This document shows positions 10,322 to 17,481 of a DNA stretch of 42,552 nt, piece after piece. Numbering within the stretch: the stretch's first letter is position 1; every line of letters starts with the position of its first letter. Source of the stretch: a bacterium (lineage in GTDB: Bacteria > Bacteroidota > Ignavibacteria > Kapaibacteriales > UBA2268); the NCBI GenBank assembly GCA_030431515.1, contig JAUIIX010000024.1, positions 1 to 42,552 of the forward strand, written 5' to 3'. The notes beneath the pieces are model-generated. The model was not told where the DNA came from. It worked only from the letters and a program-made list of their open reading frames with translations, and made no database searches. The position numbers and the translations under genes are program-made.

Positions 10322-10636
10322 TTTTATTAGGACAATTTGAACTTTTTTCAGATTCAATTTTTCCAAATGAAATGAACGCAAATTTGCATTCACTACTTTT
10401 TTTCTGGATATTTTGCTTTGCTCAATGACCTTAAAATTTGCAGTTTTTGCAGAAAATTGCAGTTTTTTGCAGTGGTTTTATTGTGTATTTATTAGTTTTT
10501 ATCCTTTTTTTCGATTGTAATTGTTTGATTATTTGAGATTTATATCATTTATGCAGTTTTTGCAGTAAAAATGGTGTTTTTTTTGGTTTTTGTAGGGGAA
10601 ATTCATGAATTTCCCTTACGGTTACAATTTTTTTAT
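10322..10636. other. Non-coding region with TTGCAG repeats and a long palindrome
   Basis: 315 bases between the convergent glycosyltransferase and small-terminase-like genes. No gene is visible. It contains most of the TTGCAG repeat series and a 20-bp perfect palindrome, listed separately. No clear rho-independent terminator of the 8717 gene was found. Confidence 0.7.
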
Positions 10637-10678
10637 TTACAGTATTTGCAGTTTTTGCAGTAAAAATGGTGTTTTTTT
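10438..10678. repeat. TTGCAG iteron-like repeats in clusters about 95 bp apart
   Basis: TTGCAG (once ATGCAG) starts at 10438, 10447, 10457, 10467, 10551, 10560, 10646 and 10655. Within clusters the spacing is 9-10 bases, close to one helical turn, and clusters recur about 95 bases apart. The last two clusters belong to a 32-bp exact direct repeat, 10552-10583 and 10647-10678, which begins with TGCAGTTTTTGCAG. The second copy lies inside the 3' end of the minus-strand gene 10637-11248 and encodes its last residues. Confidence 0.8.
10592..10619. repeat. 28-bp palindrome (REP-like)
   Basis: The core GGGAAATTCATGAATTTCCC (10596-10615) is a perfect 20-bp palindrome. It extends outward to GTA...TAC with one G/T mismatched pair, giving 28 bases. 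Short palindromes of the form GTAGGGG...CCCnTAC are dispersed in many environmental bacterial genomes. It lies between the two 32-bp repeat copies. There is no T-run, so a terminator role is unlikely. Confidence 0.75.
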
Positions 10679-11248
10679 GTTTTCTTGTTGTAATTTATTT
10701 GGTGATTTGTTTGATTGATTACTTAATTTAGTTAGATTGTTTGTTAGTTTTTCTGTTTTTGGTAATAGATTCTCACTTTGGTTGATATTTTCAAATTCTG
10801 CTTCTTCGAGTTTTTCGTAAAGTTTTAGATATTGTAGGTATGATTGCATTAGTTTGTTCATTTTTTGAACTGTTAGGAATTTGTCTTCTTCTTCTTTGAT
10901 GATTTCATCAGGGTTTATTGTGCTTAATATACTCATTGCATTAATGATATTTTGTTTCATTCTTAATATGTTTTGAGAATGCTCTTTTCCTACTATTGCT
11001 TCTTGTTCAATTTCATTTTTGAAAAGTGTTTCTTTTAATATTTGGTCAAAATCTGCAGCTCTTTCTTTCCAAAAATATTTATTTGATAGGTCGTATAGAC
11101 TTCTTTCACTTTTGTTGCTTTCTTTTGTGAAGTTTTTAATGCTTCTATTTTTACCTGTGTTCAAATACCATTTAAAAAGTGAATAGTATGAATTATTTTC
11201 GTTTGGTAGTTGCTCTGGGTATGCGTTTTCTAATGCTTGCTCTATCAT
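10637..11248 (-). CDS. Phage terminase small-subunit-like DNA-binding protein (orphan)
   Basis: 203 residues. Residues about 20-70 contain YSLFKWYLNTGKNRS, an HTH-like segment (SIKNFTKESNKSERSLYDLS) and FWKERAADFD, the pattern I associate with phage small-terminase-like or phage-derived HTH proteins. The middle (80-160) is charged and helical, and the tail is rich in Asn, Lys and Leu. The last dozen residues (KKTPFLLQKLQIL) are encoded by one copy of a 32-bp repeat. An AAAGGA Shine-Dalgarno lies 7-8 bases before the ATG. No large terminase, portal or capsid gene is nearby, so this is an isolated remnant or domesticated gene. The family call is by eye and moderate. Confidence 0.6.
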   Translation of the reverse strand: MIEQALENAYPEQLPNENNSYYSLFKWYLNTGKNRSIKNFTKESNKSERSLYDLSNKYFWKERAADFDQILKETLFKNEIEQEAIVGKEHSQNILRMKQNIINAMSILSTINPDEIIKEEEDKFLTVQKMNKLMQSYLQYLKLYEKLEEAEFENINQSENLLPKTEKLTNNLTKLSNQSNKSPNKLQQENKKTPFLLQKLQIL

Positions 11249-11405
11249 TTTTTTTCCTTTTATTTGTAAGATTTTTTACAAATTTAGGGTTGTGGATTGC
11301 AAATATAAAGGAATTTATTGTAAATATATTTTAAAATATTTTTAATTTATTTTTAAAAATACGTGATTGGTGTTTTTTGATTTTATAACAATTTTTATGA
11401 ATTAT

Positions 11406-11609
11406 CTAAGATAATAACCCTAATTTCGCCTTTAAATTTTCATTTGAAATTAATCTGTTGTTTTTAATATCATATTCTGCTTCTAAAATTTCAATTTTAT
11501 ATTCTTCAATTGAATATGGAGTATAATGGTTATTAAAAATAATTTGCAATTCGTTGAAGACTTCATAGTTATCAATTTTTAATAAATTTTCAATTATATT
11601 GATTTTCAT
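11406..11609 (-). CDS. Small acidic protein, antitoxin-like C-terminus
   Basis: 67 residues starting with ATG. The C-terminal half, EILEAEYDIKNNRLISNENL, resembles the end of small addiction-module components (pattern: acidic helix, D-I-x-x-G/N-x-x-I-S-x-E). The N-terminal half is helical. No RelE/ParE-like toxin ORF is found in the 157 bases downstream or next door, so pairing is unproven. It lies 57 bases downstream of the 589-aa gene on the same strand and may be co-transcribed. Confidence 0.5.
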   Translation of the reverse strand: MKINIIENLLKIDNYEVFNELQIIFNNHYTPYSIEEYKIEILEAEYDIKNNRLISNENLKAKLGLLS

Positions 11610-11666
11610 TTCTTAATAATTTATATTTCGAAGTTCCATTTTTCACCTTTTTTATAGTCAATTTAG

Positions 11667-13436
11667 CTATTTTTCTTTTTTAATTTCATCCCAATTATTT
11701 ATTATAAAAAGTATATTATGTAAGTTGTCAACACAAGCATATATCATTTGATAACCTTGTATTATAGTAGGTAAAGATCTATCTATTCTAATCAGTTCAA
11801 ATGACTTTTCAATATCGCTACTTGGTAAATGTGCATCTCCATGTCTTAATTCATACACTCCAACAAAAGGACTGGTTATTTTTTTTGCTTCTTCTTGTGG
11901 AATTTTTTTTGCCAATAGATTTTCAATAATTTTTATTGATCCTATTTTATTACTTTTAGAAATACTTGCAATTTTCTTTAGTGATTCGACATCAACGTCA
12001 TCAACAATTATTCTAGCAATATCTTTAGCCAGTGATAATAATCCATTTTCATCGACAGCTCTAAATCTATGAATTGAGTTCATTAATTCATTTACAATTT
12101 CATGACCTCTAAAGAATGGTAAATTAAATTGACTTTTTGATGCAATATTTATTTCATTTATGATACTTTCGAGAAATGCTTCTGGTGATTTTGTTGATGC
12201 TGGATTGGCCTTAACTTGAGAGTCATGTAATTCTTTTGAAATGCCACCTTCTGGTGATATATTATGTCCAACCCATATTTGTTGTTGCCATAAAGGTAAT
12301 TTTCCTATATCTTTAGCATATACTGAAATTAATCCCAATTCATTTACGCCAAAATGAACTCCTGAAGAGGGTCCACATGAAATACTTCCAGTGTCTTTAG
12401 TGAACCATTTTATAAAACTACCCCTCATAGAAAGCAAATTATTAACCAAACTTGGTTTAAACCATAGCCACTTTCCACCTTTAATCAACTCATTTCCACT
12501 TTCTTTGTTTCCTGCTGCATCTACTATATAAAATATGTCAATATTTTCTTTTTGTCCCAAAGTGATTATACTAGTTTTGGTTGGATTAATCCATTCATAT
12601 TTCCAAAGTTCAGCTATTATTTCATACAGTTTTTTTCCTTTAAAGCTTTTTTCTTTAGATACAGTTATTGTATTTTCGTCATCAGGAAAAGAAGTCATAT
12701 CAGGTATATCATCATCTTCATCAACGTCTATACGACTAACATGTGTAAATGATATATTTTGACCATATGGAAAACCACCTTCATGCACCTCTAACACTCT
12801 GCATTCCCAATAATCTTTCTCTTCTTTTGAACTTTTAACATCTTCTTTCCATGTTAAAATTGATTTGTTATTAAATAATTTATTTCTACTAAAATATGAA
12901 GTTACATATATTCCACAACCTCTTGCACACAAATAGTCTTTAAGGTATTGGTTCTTTATTTTAAGAATATTTGGACTTCCATCTTGTTCTCTCTCAAGTT
13001 TTGCAACTTCTACATACCCTTTCCTTGGACAGACCCAAATATCTCCTTCCCTCTTAAGCCCTAAATTAATTACTAAGTCTTGATGTAAGTGCCATTCATC
13101 AATGTCATAATTATTATCAAAACTTTGATTCAGAACCAAATGTGTTCCTTGAAACTCATCTGCTTTTAATATATCTGATTGTGAATATTCTCCAAAGACA
13201 AAATTTAGACCTTTAGGATTATCAAACTCAATATTATTAATATCTAAATTTTCGATAACACTTCTTTTTTCAACTGGAATCATCAAAGAACTATGTCTTA
13301 AAAATTCTTCTTGATATCCGATTTTACCATAGCCAATATTATTTTTTATTAATTTTTCTGCATAAAGAGGAACCCAAACCGAATTATTCAGTTTGTGTTT
13401 TTTCAAGTCTTGCATTTCAAACCATGATTGATTCAT
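11667..13436 (-). CDS. Unrecognised 589-aa protein, possible C-terminal HEPN-like domain
   Basis: Not confidently assigned to a family. The N-terminal two thirds (1-410) is mixed alpha/beta, with an acidic segment DVDEDDDIPD (237-246) and a block WLWFKPSLVNNLL...DTGSISC (about 323-354) followed by PLWQQQIWVGHNISPEGGIS (381-400). That block recalls a hypothetical-protein family seen in defence-like contexts (recollection, not a search). The C-terminal part (about 440-589) looks all-helical and contains RHGDAH (531-536), which satisfies the Rx4-6H motif of HEPN RNases. There are no membrane segments or signal peptide. It lies 118 bases downstream of the RES-domain gene on the same strand. I infer a two-gene toxin or defence module, but function is open. 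Confidence 0.75.
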   Translation of the reverse strand: MNQSWFEMQDLKKHKLNNSVWVPLYAEKLIKNNIGYGKIGYQEEFLRHSSLMIPVEKRSVIENLDINNIEFDNPKGLNFVFGEYSQSDILKADEFQGTHLVLNQSFDNNYDIDEWHLHQDLVINLGLKREGDIWVCPRKGYVEVAKLEREQDGSPNILKIKNQYLKDYLCARGCGIYVTSYFSRNKLFNNKSILTWKEDVKSSKEEKDYWECRVLEVHEGGFPYGQNISFTHVSRIDVDEDDDIPDMTSFPDDENTITVSKEKSFKGKKLYEIIAELWKYEWINPTKTSIITLGQKENIDIFYIVDAAGNKESGNELIKGGKWLWFKPSLVNNLLSMRGSFIKWFTKDTGSISCGPSSGVHFGVNELGLISVYAKDIGKLPLWQQQIWVGHNISPEGGISKELHDSQVKANPASTKSPEAFLESIINEINIASKSQFNLPFFRGHEIVNELMNSIHRFRAVDENGLLSLAKDIARIIVDDVDVESLKKIASISKSNKIGSIKIIENLLAKKIPQEEAKKITSPFVGVYELRHGDAHLPSSDIEKSFELIRIDRSLPTIIQGYQMIYACVDNLHNILFIINNWDEIKKEK

Positions 13437-13554
13437 ATATTTATCATTTATATATTAAACAAAAACCTAAAAAATTATCTAAAAAATAATTTAGTCATTC
13501 AGACTTCATAAATATTCTTTTATTATCTACATTTTTTATTTTTATTCAAAATTT

Positions 13555-14847
13555 TCACATCAAGTAATAATTTCTCACTGTCAATAAATTATGATATAAT
13601 AAATAATAATGAACCTGACCGGTTGGATGTTCAGAATATTGAATATAGTTATCACTACTAAATTCTTTTACCAATAAATTTTTAAGTGAGATATCTGTTG
13701 AAATCCCTGAAAATTCCGCTAAACTTCCTAAAGTATTAAATTTTGGATTATTATTTTCAGATTGAATAATGTAATTTTTCAATTTTTCAATTTCCTTAAA
13801 ATCTATTTTGTAGGCATCCCTTAATTTGATAGGTTTAGAAACTTCAAACTTTGAAATAAGATCTAAGTCATATTTTAATTCGGGATTATATTTTGTAAAA
13901 AGTGCCAAATTTAATTTGTGTCTGTTTACATAAAAAGGTTCTTCTGAATATGCTAATGAATTATTAATTCTTGTTGATGTAAAAAGTATGCCTTCATATT
14001 CATCATTTCTAATAATTTCAGTTATAAGTTGAGGCAATACGTATTCTTCACAAAATGACCAACTTTCAGATTCCTTTTTTCTTTTGAATGAACAAATTGA
14101 AATTAGAATTGTTTTGTAAAATATTCTGTTAGTGTCATCGTAATAGGTAAATTGAGGGTCATCAAATTTAATGTTACCACCACTATTAGCAATATTATCA
14201 ATTGTTTTTAGTAAAGATTCAAACTCACTTGTGAAATCTAGTACTTTCAATGTTTGATTTGGTTTAAGAAGAAAAGAAGAAAAATTAATATCAACGAAAT
14301 CTGCATTTTGAAGTTTTAGCTCTGCAAAAATATCTAATATTGAAAGTCCTAAATAGATTAAAGGTTGACCAGATATACTATATCTTTGATTAGAAATTAA
14401 ATAACGTTTGTCAAAAGGTATATGCAAAAGCTCATCTGTGTCTAAATATTTTTTTGAAAACCGACCTCTGAAAAAAAACCTATTATCAAATTTATAAGTT
14501 TGATTTAAAAGTTTATAATTCTTAACTAAAATAGAGAGTTCATCAATGGATTCTTTAATTCGTCCATTTATCCATTTCAGATAAACATTTTTTATTTCTT
14601 CAAAAAAAGAACCAATATCTGATAGTTTACATAATGATTCATGTAAATCAAAAGCCCACTTTTTAGTTTGATTATTACAAATTTTATGCTTTTCACATAG
14701 ATACACAATTTCTAGATTATTAAACTCGAAAATAAAATTTGTTTTATATTCTGATATAGTATCTTCAAATTTAAGAGTTCGCTGTTGAGAAATATTTCTT
14801 AGTTTTTCTTGAAAGTCATCTTCGAAAAAGCAAATTATGCAAGCCAT
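13555..14847 (-). CDS. RES-domain protein with N-terminal zinc-finger-like motif
   Basis: 430 residues. C3-x2-C6 and C51-x2-H54 (plus C57) could form a zinc site. The central region (about 122-340) matches the RES fold: FFFRGRF (124-130), HIPFDKR (142-148), QRYSISGQPLIYLG (154-167) and FAELKL with Glu176. The HIPF..R...QRYS.xGxPxxYL string is typical of long stand-alone RES proteins. Characterised RES toxins (MbcT, ParT) act on NAD+ or ADP-ribosylate a target, but are far shorter and sit beside an Xre-type antitoxin. None is visible here; the neighbour is the 589-aa protein. A C-terminal region of about 90 residues is unassigned. Candidate catalytic residues are Arg127 or Arg129, Tyr165 and Glu176, assigned by position only. 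Confidence 0.72.
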   Translation of the reverse strand: MACIICFFEDDFQEKLRNISQQRTLKFEDTISEYKTNFIFEFNNLEIVYLCEKHKICNNQTKKWAFDLHESLCKLSDIGSFFEEIKNVYLKWINGRIKESIDELSILVKNYKLLNQTYKFDNRFFFRGRFSKKYLDTDELLHIPFDKRYLISNQRYSISGQPLIYLGLSILDIFAELKLQNADFVDINFSSFLLKPNQTLKVLDFTSEFESLLKTIDNIANSGGNIKFDDPQFTYYDDTNRIFYKTILISICSFKRKKESESWSFCEEYVLPQLITEIIRNDEYEGILFTSTRINNSLAYSEEPFYVNRHKLNLALFTKYNPELKYDLDLISKFEVSKPIKLRDAYKIDFKEIEKLKNYIIQSENNNPKFNTLGSLAEFSGISTDISLKNLLVKEFSSDNYIQYSEHPTGQVHYYLLYHNLLTVRNYYLM

Positions 14848-14941
14848 AAAGTTTATTATATATTATGTAAGTTTTCAAGTCCGGTTTAAAATAATACTCA
14901 CATTGTCGTTTTTGTGTTAATATTATTGTATTTCTCCCCCT

Positions 14942-15328
14942 TCACCTTCTCCACTTTGGAATTGGTATGTTTGGTTTTTCTATGTAGATCCAATTGTCTT
15001 TTTCTATTACATCAAATGTTTCTAAAGAACGTAGTCCTTGCTTTGGATTCTTGTTTAGTCCGTCTTTTAGATTGTAGCTCCAACCGTGGAGAGGACAGGT
15101 AACTACACAATCTTTGACAAGTCCGTTGAATATTTCTGGTGCGTGTTGATGTGGACAGTGGTTTTGAACGCAGTAAAGAAGCCCCTCTATACGAAAGATT
15201 GCGACTTCATATACTTCGTCGCTATCGTCATAATGTACTTTCATACCCTTGCCAATTAGCAATTCGGAGGATTTACATATTTTGAGATATTCTTTATTAT
15301 CGAAATTAACTATCGGATATTTAATCAT
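14942..15328 (-). CDS. Rieske-type [2Fe-2S] ferredoxin
   Basis: 128 residues with both Rieske boxes: C58-P-H60 in NHCPHQHAPEIF and C78-x2-H81 in TCPLHGWSYNLKDG. There is no signal or membrane segment, so it looks like a soluble NirD/ferredoxin-component type rather than the bc-complex subunit. The ATG lies inside the end of the upstream MBL-fold gene (8-base overlap), so the two are co-translated. It probably supplies electrons to an oxygenase or partner enzyme; no oxygenase is encoded nearby. Confidence 0.93.
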   Translation of the reverse strand: MIKYPIVNFDNKEYLKICKSSELLIGKGMKVHYDDSDEVYEVAIFRIEGLLYCVQNHCPHQHAPEIFNGLVKDCVVTCPLHGWSYNLKDGLNKNPKQGLRSLETFDVIEKDNWIYIEKPNIPIPKWRR

Positions 15329-16172
15329 TTATATTAAATCTTTCTTTGATTTGAAATCCATGCTTTACTGCTTCGATTTTTGCAGCTTGTGTAATTGCAT
15401 CATGCTCGAAAAATATTGTCCAATTATCTTCATAAGCCATTGGTAGATATTTCTGTTTTTCTTCAAGCACTGTTAATGGGAAGTTGTCATATCCCATAAA
15501 GTAAGGAGCTAATATATGTGCTGAAGTCGGACATAAGTCTGTGATATATAACAAGGTTTCTTTATCATCATAAATTTTAACCATTTGCATTCCTTTTGTG
15601 TGTCCATCAATTGGAATTACGTCAATATTTGGAAATAGTGTACCTTCTCCGCCAATTAAATTCAAACGGTTGTGATTTAGTAAGGGCATGTAATTATCTG
15701 GTATAAAAGAAGCTCTGTCTTTAGGAGTTGGATTCATAGCCCATTTATATTGCTCTTCTTGAACATAATATTCTGCATTTTTGAAAGTTGGAACTAACTC
15801 TCCATTTTCAAGTTTTGTTGCTCCACCAACGTGGTCAAAGTGTAAATGAGTTAAAATTACGTCTGTAATATCATCAGTTTTATATCCATAACTATTAAGA
15901 GTTACTTCGATATTGGATAAATTTCTTTCAATTTTATAAATATCGGCGAATTTATCGTCAAACTTTGTTCCTATTCCAGTATCAATTAATATCTTTTTAT
16001 CTTCGCTTTCTAATAAAAGTAAACGGGTTGTCATTTCAATTCTATTTCTTTCGTCAGCAGATTGATATGTTCTTTCCCATAATGGTTTTGGAATAACCCC
16101 GAACATAGCCCCACCATCTAAAGAGAAATTTGTCGTTTCAATAACTTTAATTTTATAATTTCCAATCTTCAT
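15321..16172 (-). CDS. MBL-fold metallo-hydrolase (lactonase/YtnP-like)
   Basis: 283 residues, probably cytoplasmic. Metal ligands are in place: LTHLHFDHVGG (His109, His111, Asp113, His114), DGHTKGM (His191), ITDLCP (Asp212) and FEHD (His257). The arrangement resembles YtnP/AttM-type MBL hydrolases, which include N-acyl-homoserine-lactone lactonases, but substrate cannot be read from this. The ATG has an AGGA Shine-Dalgarno about seven bases upstream, and a TAnnTTTG box on the minus strand lies at 16233-16240. It overlaps the Rieske gene downstream, suggesting a shared redox or hydrolytic step. Confidence 0.88.
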   Translation of the reverse strand: MKIGNYKIKVIETTNFSLDGGAMFGVIPKPLWERTYQSADERNRIEMTTRLLLLESEDKKILIDTGIGTKFDDKFADIYKIERNLSNIEVTLNSYGYKTDDITDVILTHLHFDHVGGATKLENGELVPTFKNAEYYVQEEQYKWAMNPTPKDRASFIPDNYMPLLNHNRLNLIGGEGTLFPNIDVIPIDGHTKGMQMVKIYDDKETLLYITDLCPTSAHILAPYFMGYDNFPLTVLEEKQKYLPMAYEDNWTIFFEHDAITQAAKIEAVKHGFQIKERFNIND

Positions 16173-16232
16173 ATTTTTCCTATAATTTCCAATTTCTTTC
16201 TAATAAAAACGTAATTTGCATATTAATATTAA

Positions 16233-16240
16233 CAAAAATA
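16233..16240 (-). promoter_or_regulatory. -7 box for the MBL-Rieske pair
   Basis: On the minus strand this reads TATTTTTG, an exact TAnnTTTG match, about 60 bases before the MBL start at 16172. A -33 TTG was not found at the expected distance, so confidence is moderate. Confidence 0.4.
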
Positions 16241-16263
16241 AAAAAACTTTTGGATTAAAATAT

Positions 16264-17385
16264 ATGTCAAGGAAAAGCACAGTTGTTATTATCTCGTTAA
16301 TTGTTTTAGTTGCAACGATATTGATAGCATTAGCAATTTCTCAGAACTCTAACGGGACTAAAAAGAAATCAACAAATAATATTAAAGCAAAATATGTAAG
16401 TACGATTACTGCTAAATATGCAAGTTTTGATACACATGTAAACGCACTTGGTAGAGTAAACTCTTTTGAGAAAGTAGATTTATATTCTGAAGTTCAAGGT
16501 ACATTGAATGACAATGCTAAAAATTTCAAAATAGGTAATAAGTTCAAAAAAGGTGAGATTATTATCTCTATAAATAGTGATAAAACTGAATTGGATTTAA
16601 AATCTGTTAAGAGTAAATTTCATAGTCTGTTAACTTCATTAATGCCTGATATTAAAAACGATTACTCGAAGCATTTTGACAATTGGATTAAATATTTGAA
16701 TAATTTTCAAATTGATAAAGATATACAAGAATTGCCAGAGTTTGATGATAAATTGAAATTTTATTTATCAAATAAAAATGTATTTAATAGTTTTTATGAA
16801 ATCAAAAATTTAGAATTATTATTAAATAAACATAGTTTAATTGCTCCATTTGATGGAGTTATAACTGAAAGCATGATTGATAAAGGTGGACTTGTAAGAC
16901 CAAGTCAGAAGTTAGGACAAATTTCTTCAATTAATAATTTTGAATTAGAATTATCAGTTGATGCAAATGATTTGGATTTAGTTAAGATTGGCAGCAAGGT
17001 TGATGTATTTAATGAAATGGATGCTAAAATAACTGAAGGAAGAGTATCAAGAATTGCTGGGAATATTGATTTGAATACACAAACAATCAAGGTATTTATT
17101 TCAATTAACTCGAGTAATATCAAAGATGGAATGTATCTAAAAGGTAAAATACCGGGAGCCAAATTAGAAAAAGTAGTTAAAATAGAAAGATCTGCATTAG
17201 TTAATAATACTTCAGTTTATTTCATCAAAAATGGTAAGTTAGATAGAGCTGAAATCGAAGTTATAAGACTTGATAATTCTGTGGCATACATTAGAGGAAT
17301 TAATGAAGGAACTGAAATAGTAAACGAAGCATTAGCAAATGTGCAAATAGGTGCTAATATTAAATCAAGCAAAGAGTTGAAGTAA
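16264..17385 (+). CDS. RND/HlyD-family periplasmic adaptor (membrane fusion protein)
   Basis: The start was set at ATG 16264 (MSRKSTVVIISLIVL), giving 373 residues; the longer frame begins at an unsupported TTG at 16216. One N-terminal membrane segment (about 6-26) is followed by a lipoyl half-motif (VDLYSEVQGTL), a short coiled region, the second lipoyl half (LIAPFDGVITESMIDKGGLV) and a beta-barrel/MP domain with VSRIAGNIDLNTQTIKVFI. Lipoyl halves separated by a helical insert define adaptors of tripartite efflux pumps, linking the RND pump to TolC. The matching RND gene is at 22234, separated by a TonB receptor and a restriction-like gene, and a TolC-like gene is at 31806-33101. Confidence 0.88.
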   Translation: MSRKSTVVIISLIVLVATILIALAISQNSNGTKKKSTNNIKAKYVSTITAKYASFDTHVNALGRVNSFEKVDLYSEVQGTLNDNAKNFKIGNKFKKGEIIISINSDKTELDLKSVKSKFHSLLTSLMPDIKNDYSKHFDNWIKYLNNFQIDKDIQELPEFDDKLKFYLSNKNVFNSFYEIKNLELLLNKHSLIAPFDGVITESMIDKGGLVRPSQKLGQISSINNFELELSVDANDLDLVKIGSKVDVFNEMDAKITEGRVSRIAGNIDLNTQTIKVFISINSSNIKDGMYLKGKIPGAKLEKVVKIERSALVNNTSVYFIKNGKLDRAEIEVIRLDNSVAYIRGINEGTEIVNEALANVQIGANIKSSKELK

Positions 17386-17444
17386 AAGTCGTATCGATTT
17401 AAATAATTCTTTTAAAATTATAAAAGCATTTCCGTCTTTTTCTT

Positions 17445-17452
17445 TATTTTTG
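17445..17452 (+). promoter_or_regulatory. -7 box of the TonB receptor gene
   Basis: TATTTTTG matches TAnnTTTG 29 bases before the ATG at 17482. No clear -33 TTG is seen. An AGGGA-like element (about 17472-17476) precedes the ATG. Confidence 0.45.
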
Positions 17453-17481
17453 CATTTTTAAAAATAGAGTATAGGGAATTG

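Noticed and set aside
10438-10678. CRISPR array
   Set aside because: The repeats are six bases with 9-10 base spacing, or two copies of 32 bases 95 apart. There is no regular repeat-spacer pattern and no cas gene.
10637-11248. Prophage
   Set aside because: Only the small-terminase-like gene is phage-like. No large terminase, portal, integrase or lysis gene is in the window, so a prophage is not supported.
11406-11609. Toxin-antitoxin pair
   Set aside because: The small protein has an antitoxin-like C-terminus, but no small toxin ORF lies next to it. It is kept as a lone small CDS.
12535-12762. Plus-strand ORFs inside the 589-aa gene
   Set aside because: They are out-of-frame shadows of the minus-strand gene without domain signal or upstream ribosome site.
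15321-16172. Specific assignment as an AHL lactonase (quorum quenching)
   Set aside because: The metal ligands fit but occur in many MBL hydrolases. Substrate cannot be told from the sequence.
16216-16263. TTG start for the HlyD gene at 16216
   Set aside because: The extra 16 residues (MHININKNKKTFGLKY) precede a better ATG with the basic-then-hydrophobic membrane anchor. No Shine-Dalgarno supports the TTG.
17479-17481. TTG start for the TonB receptor at 17479
   Set aside because: ATG at 17482 is the next codon and the more likely start.
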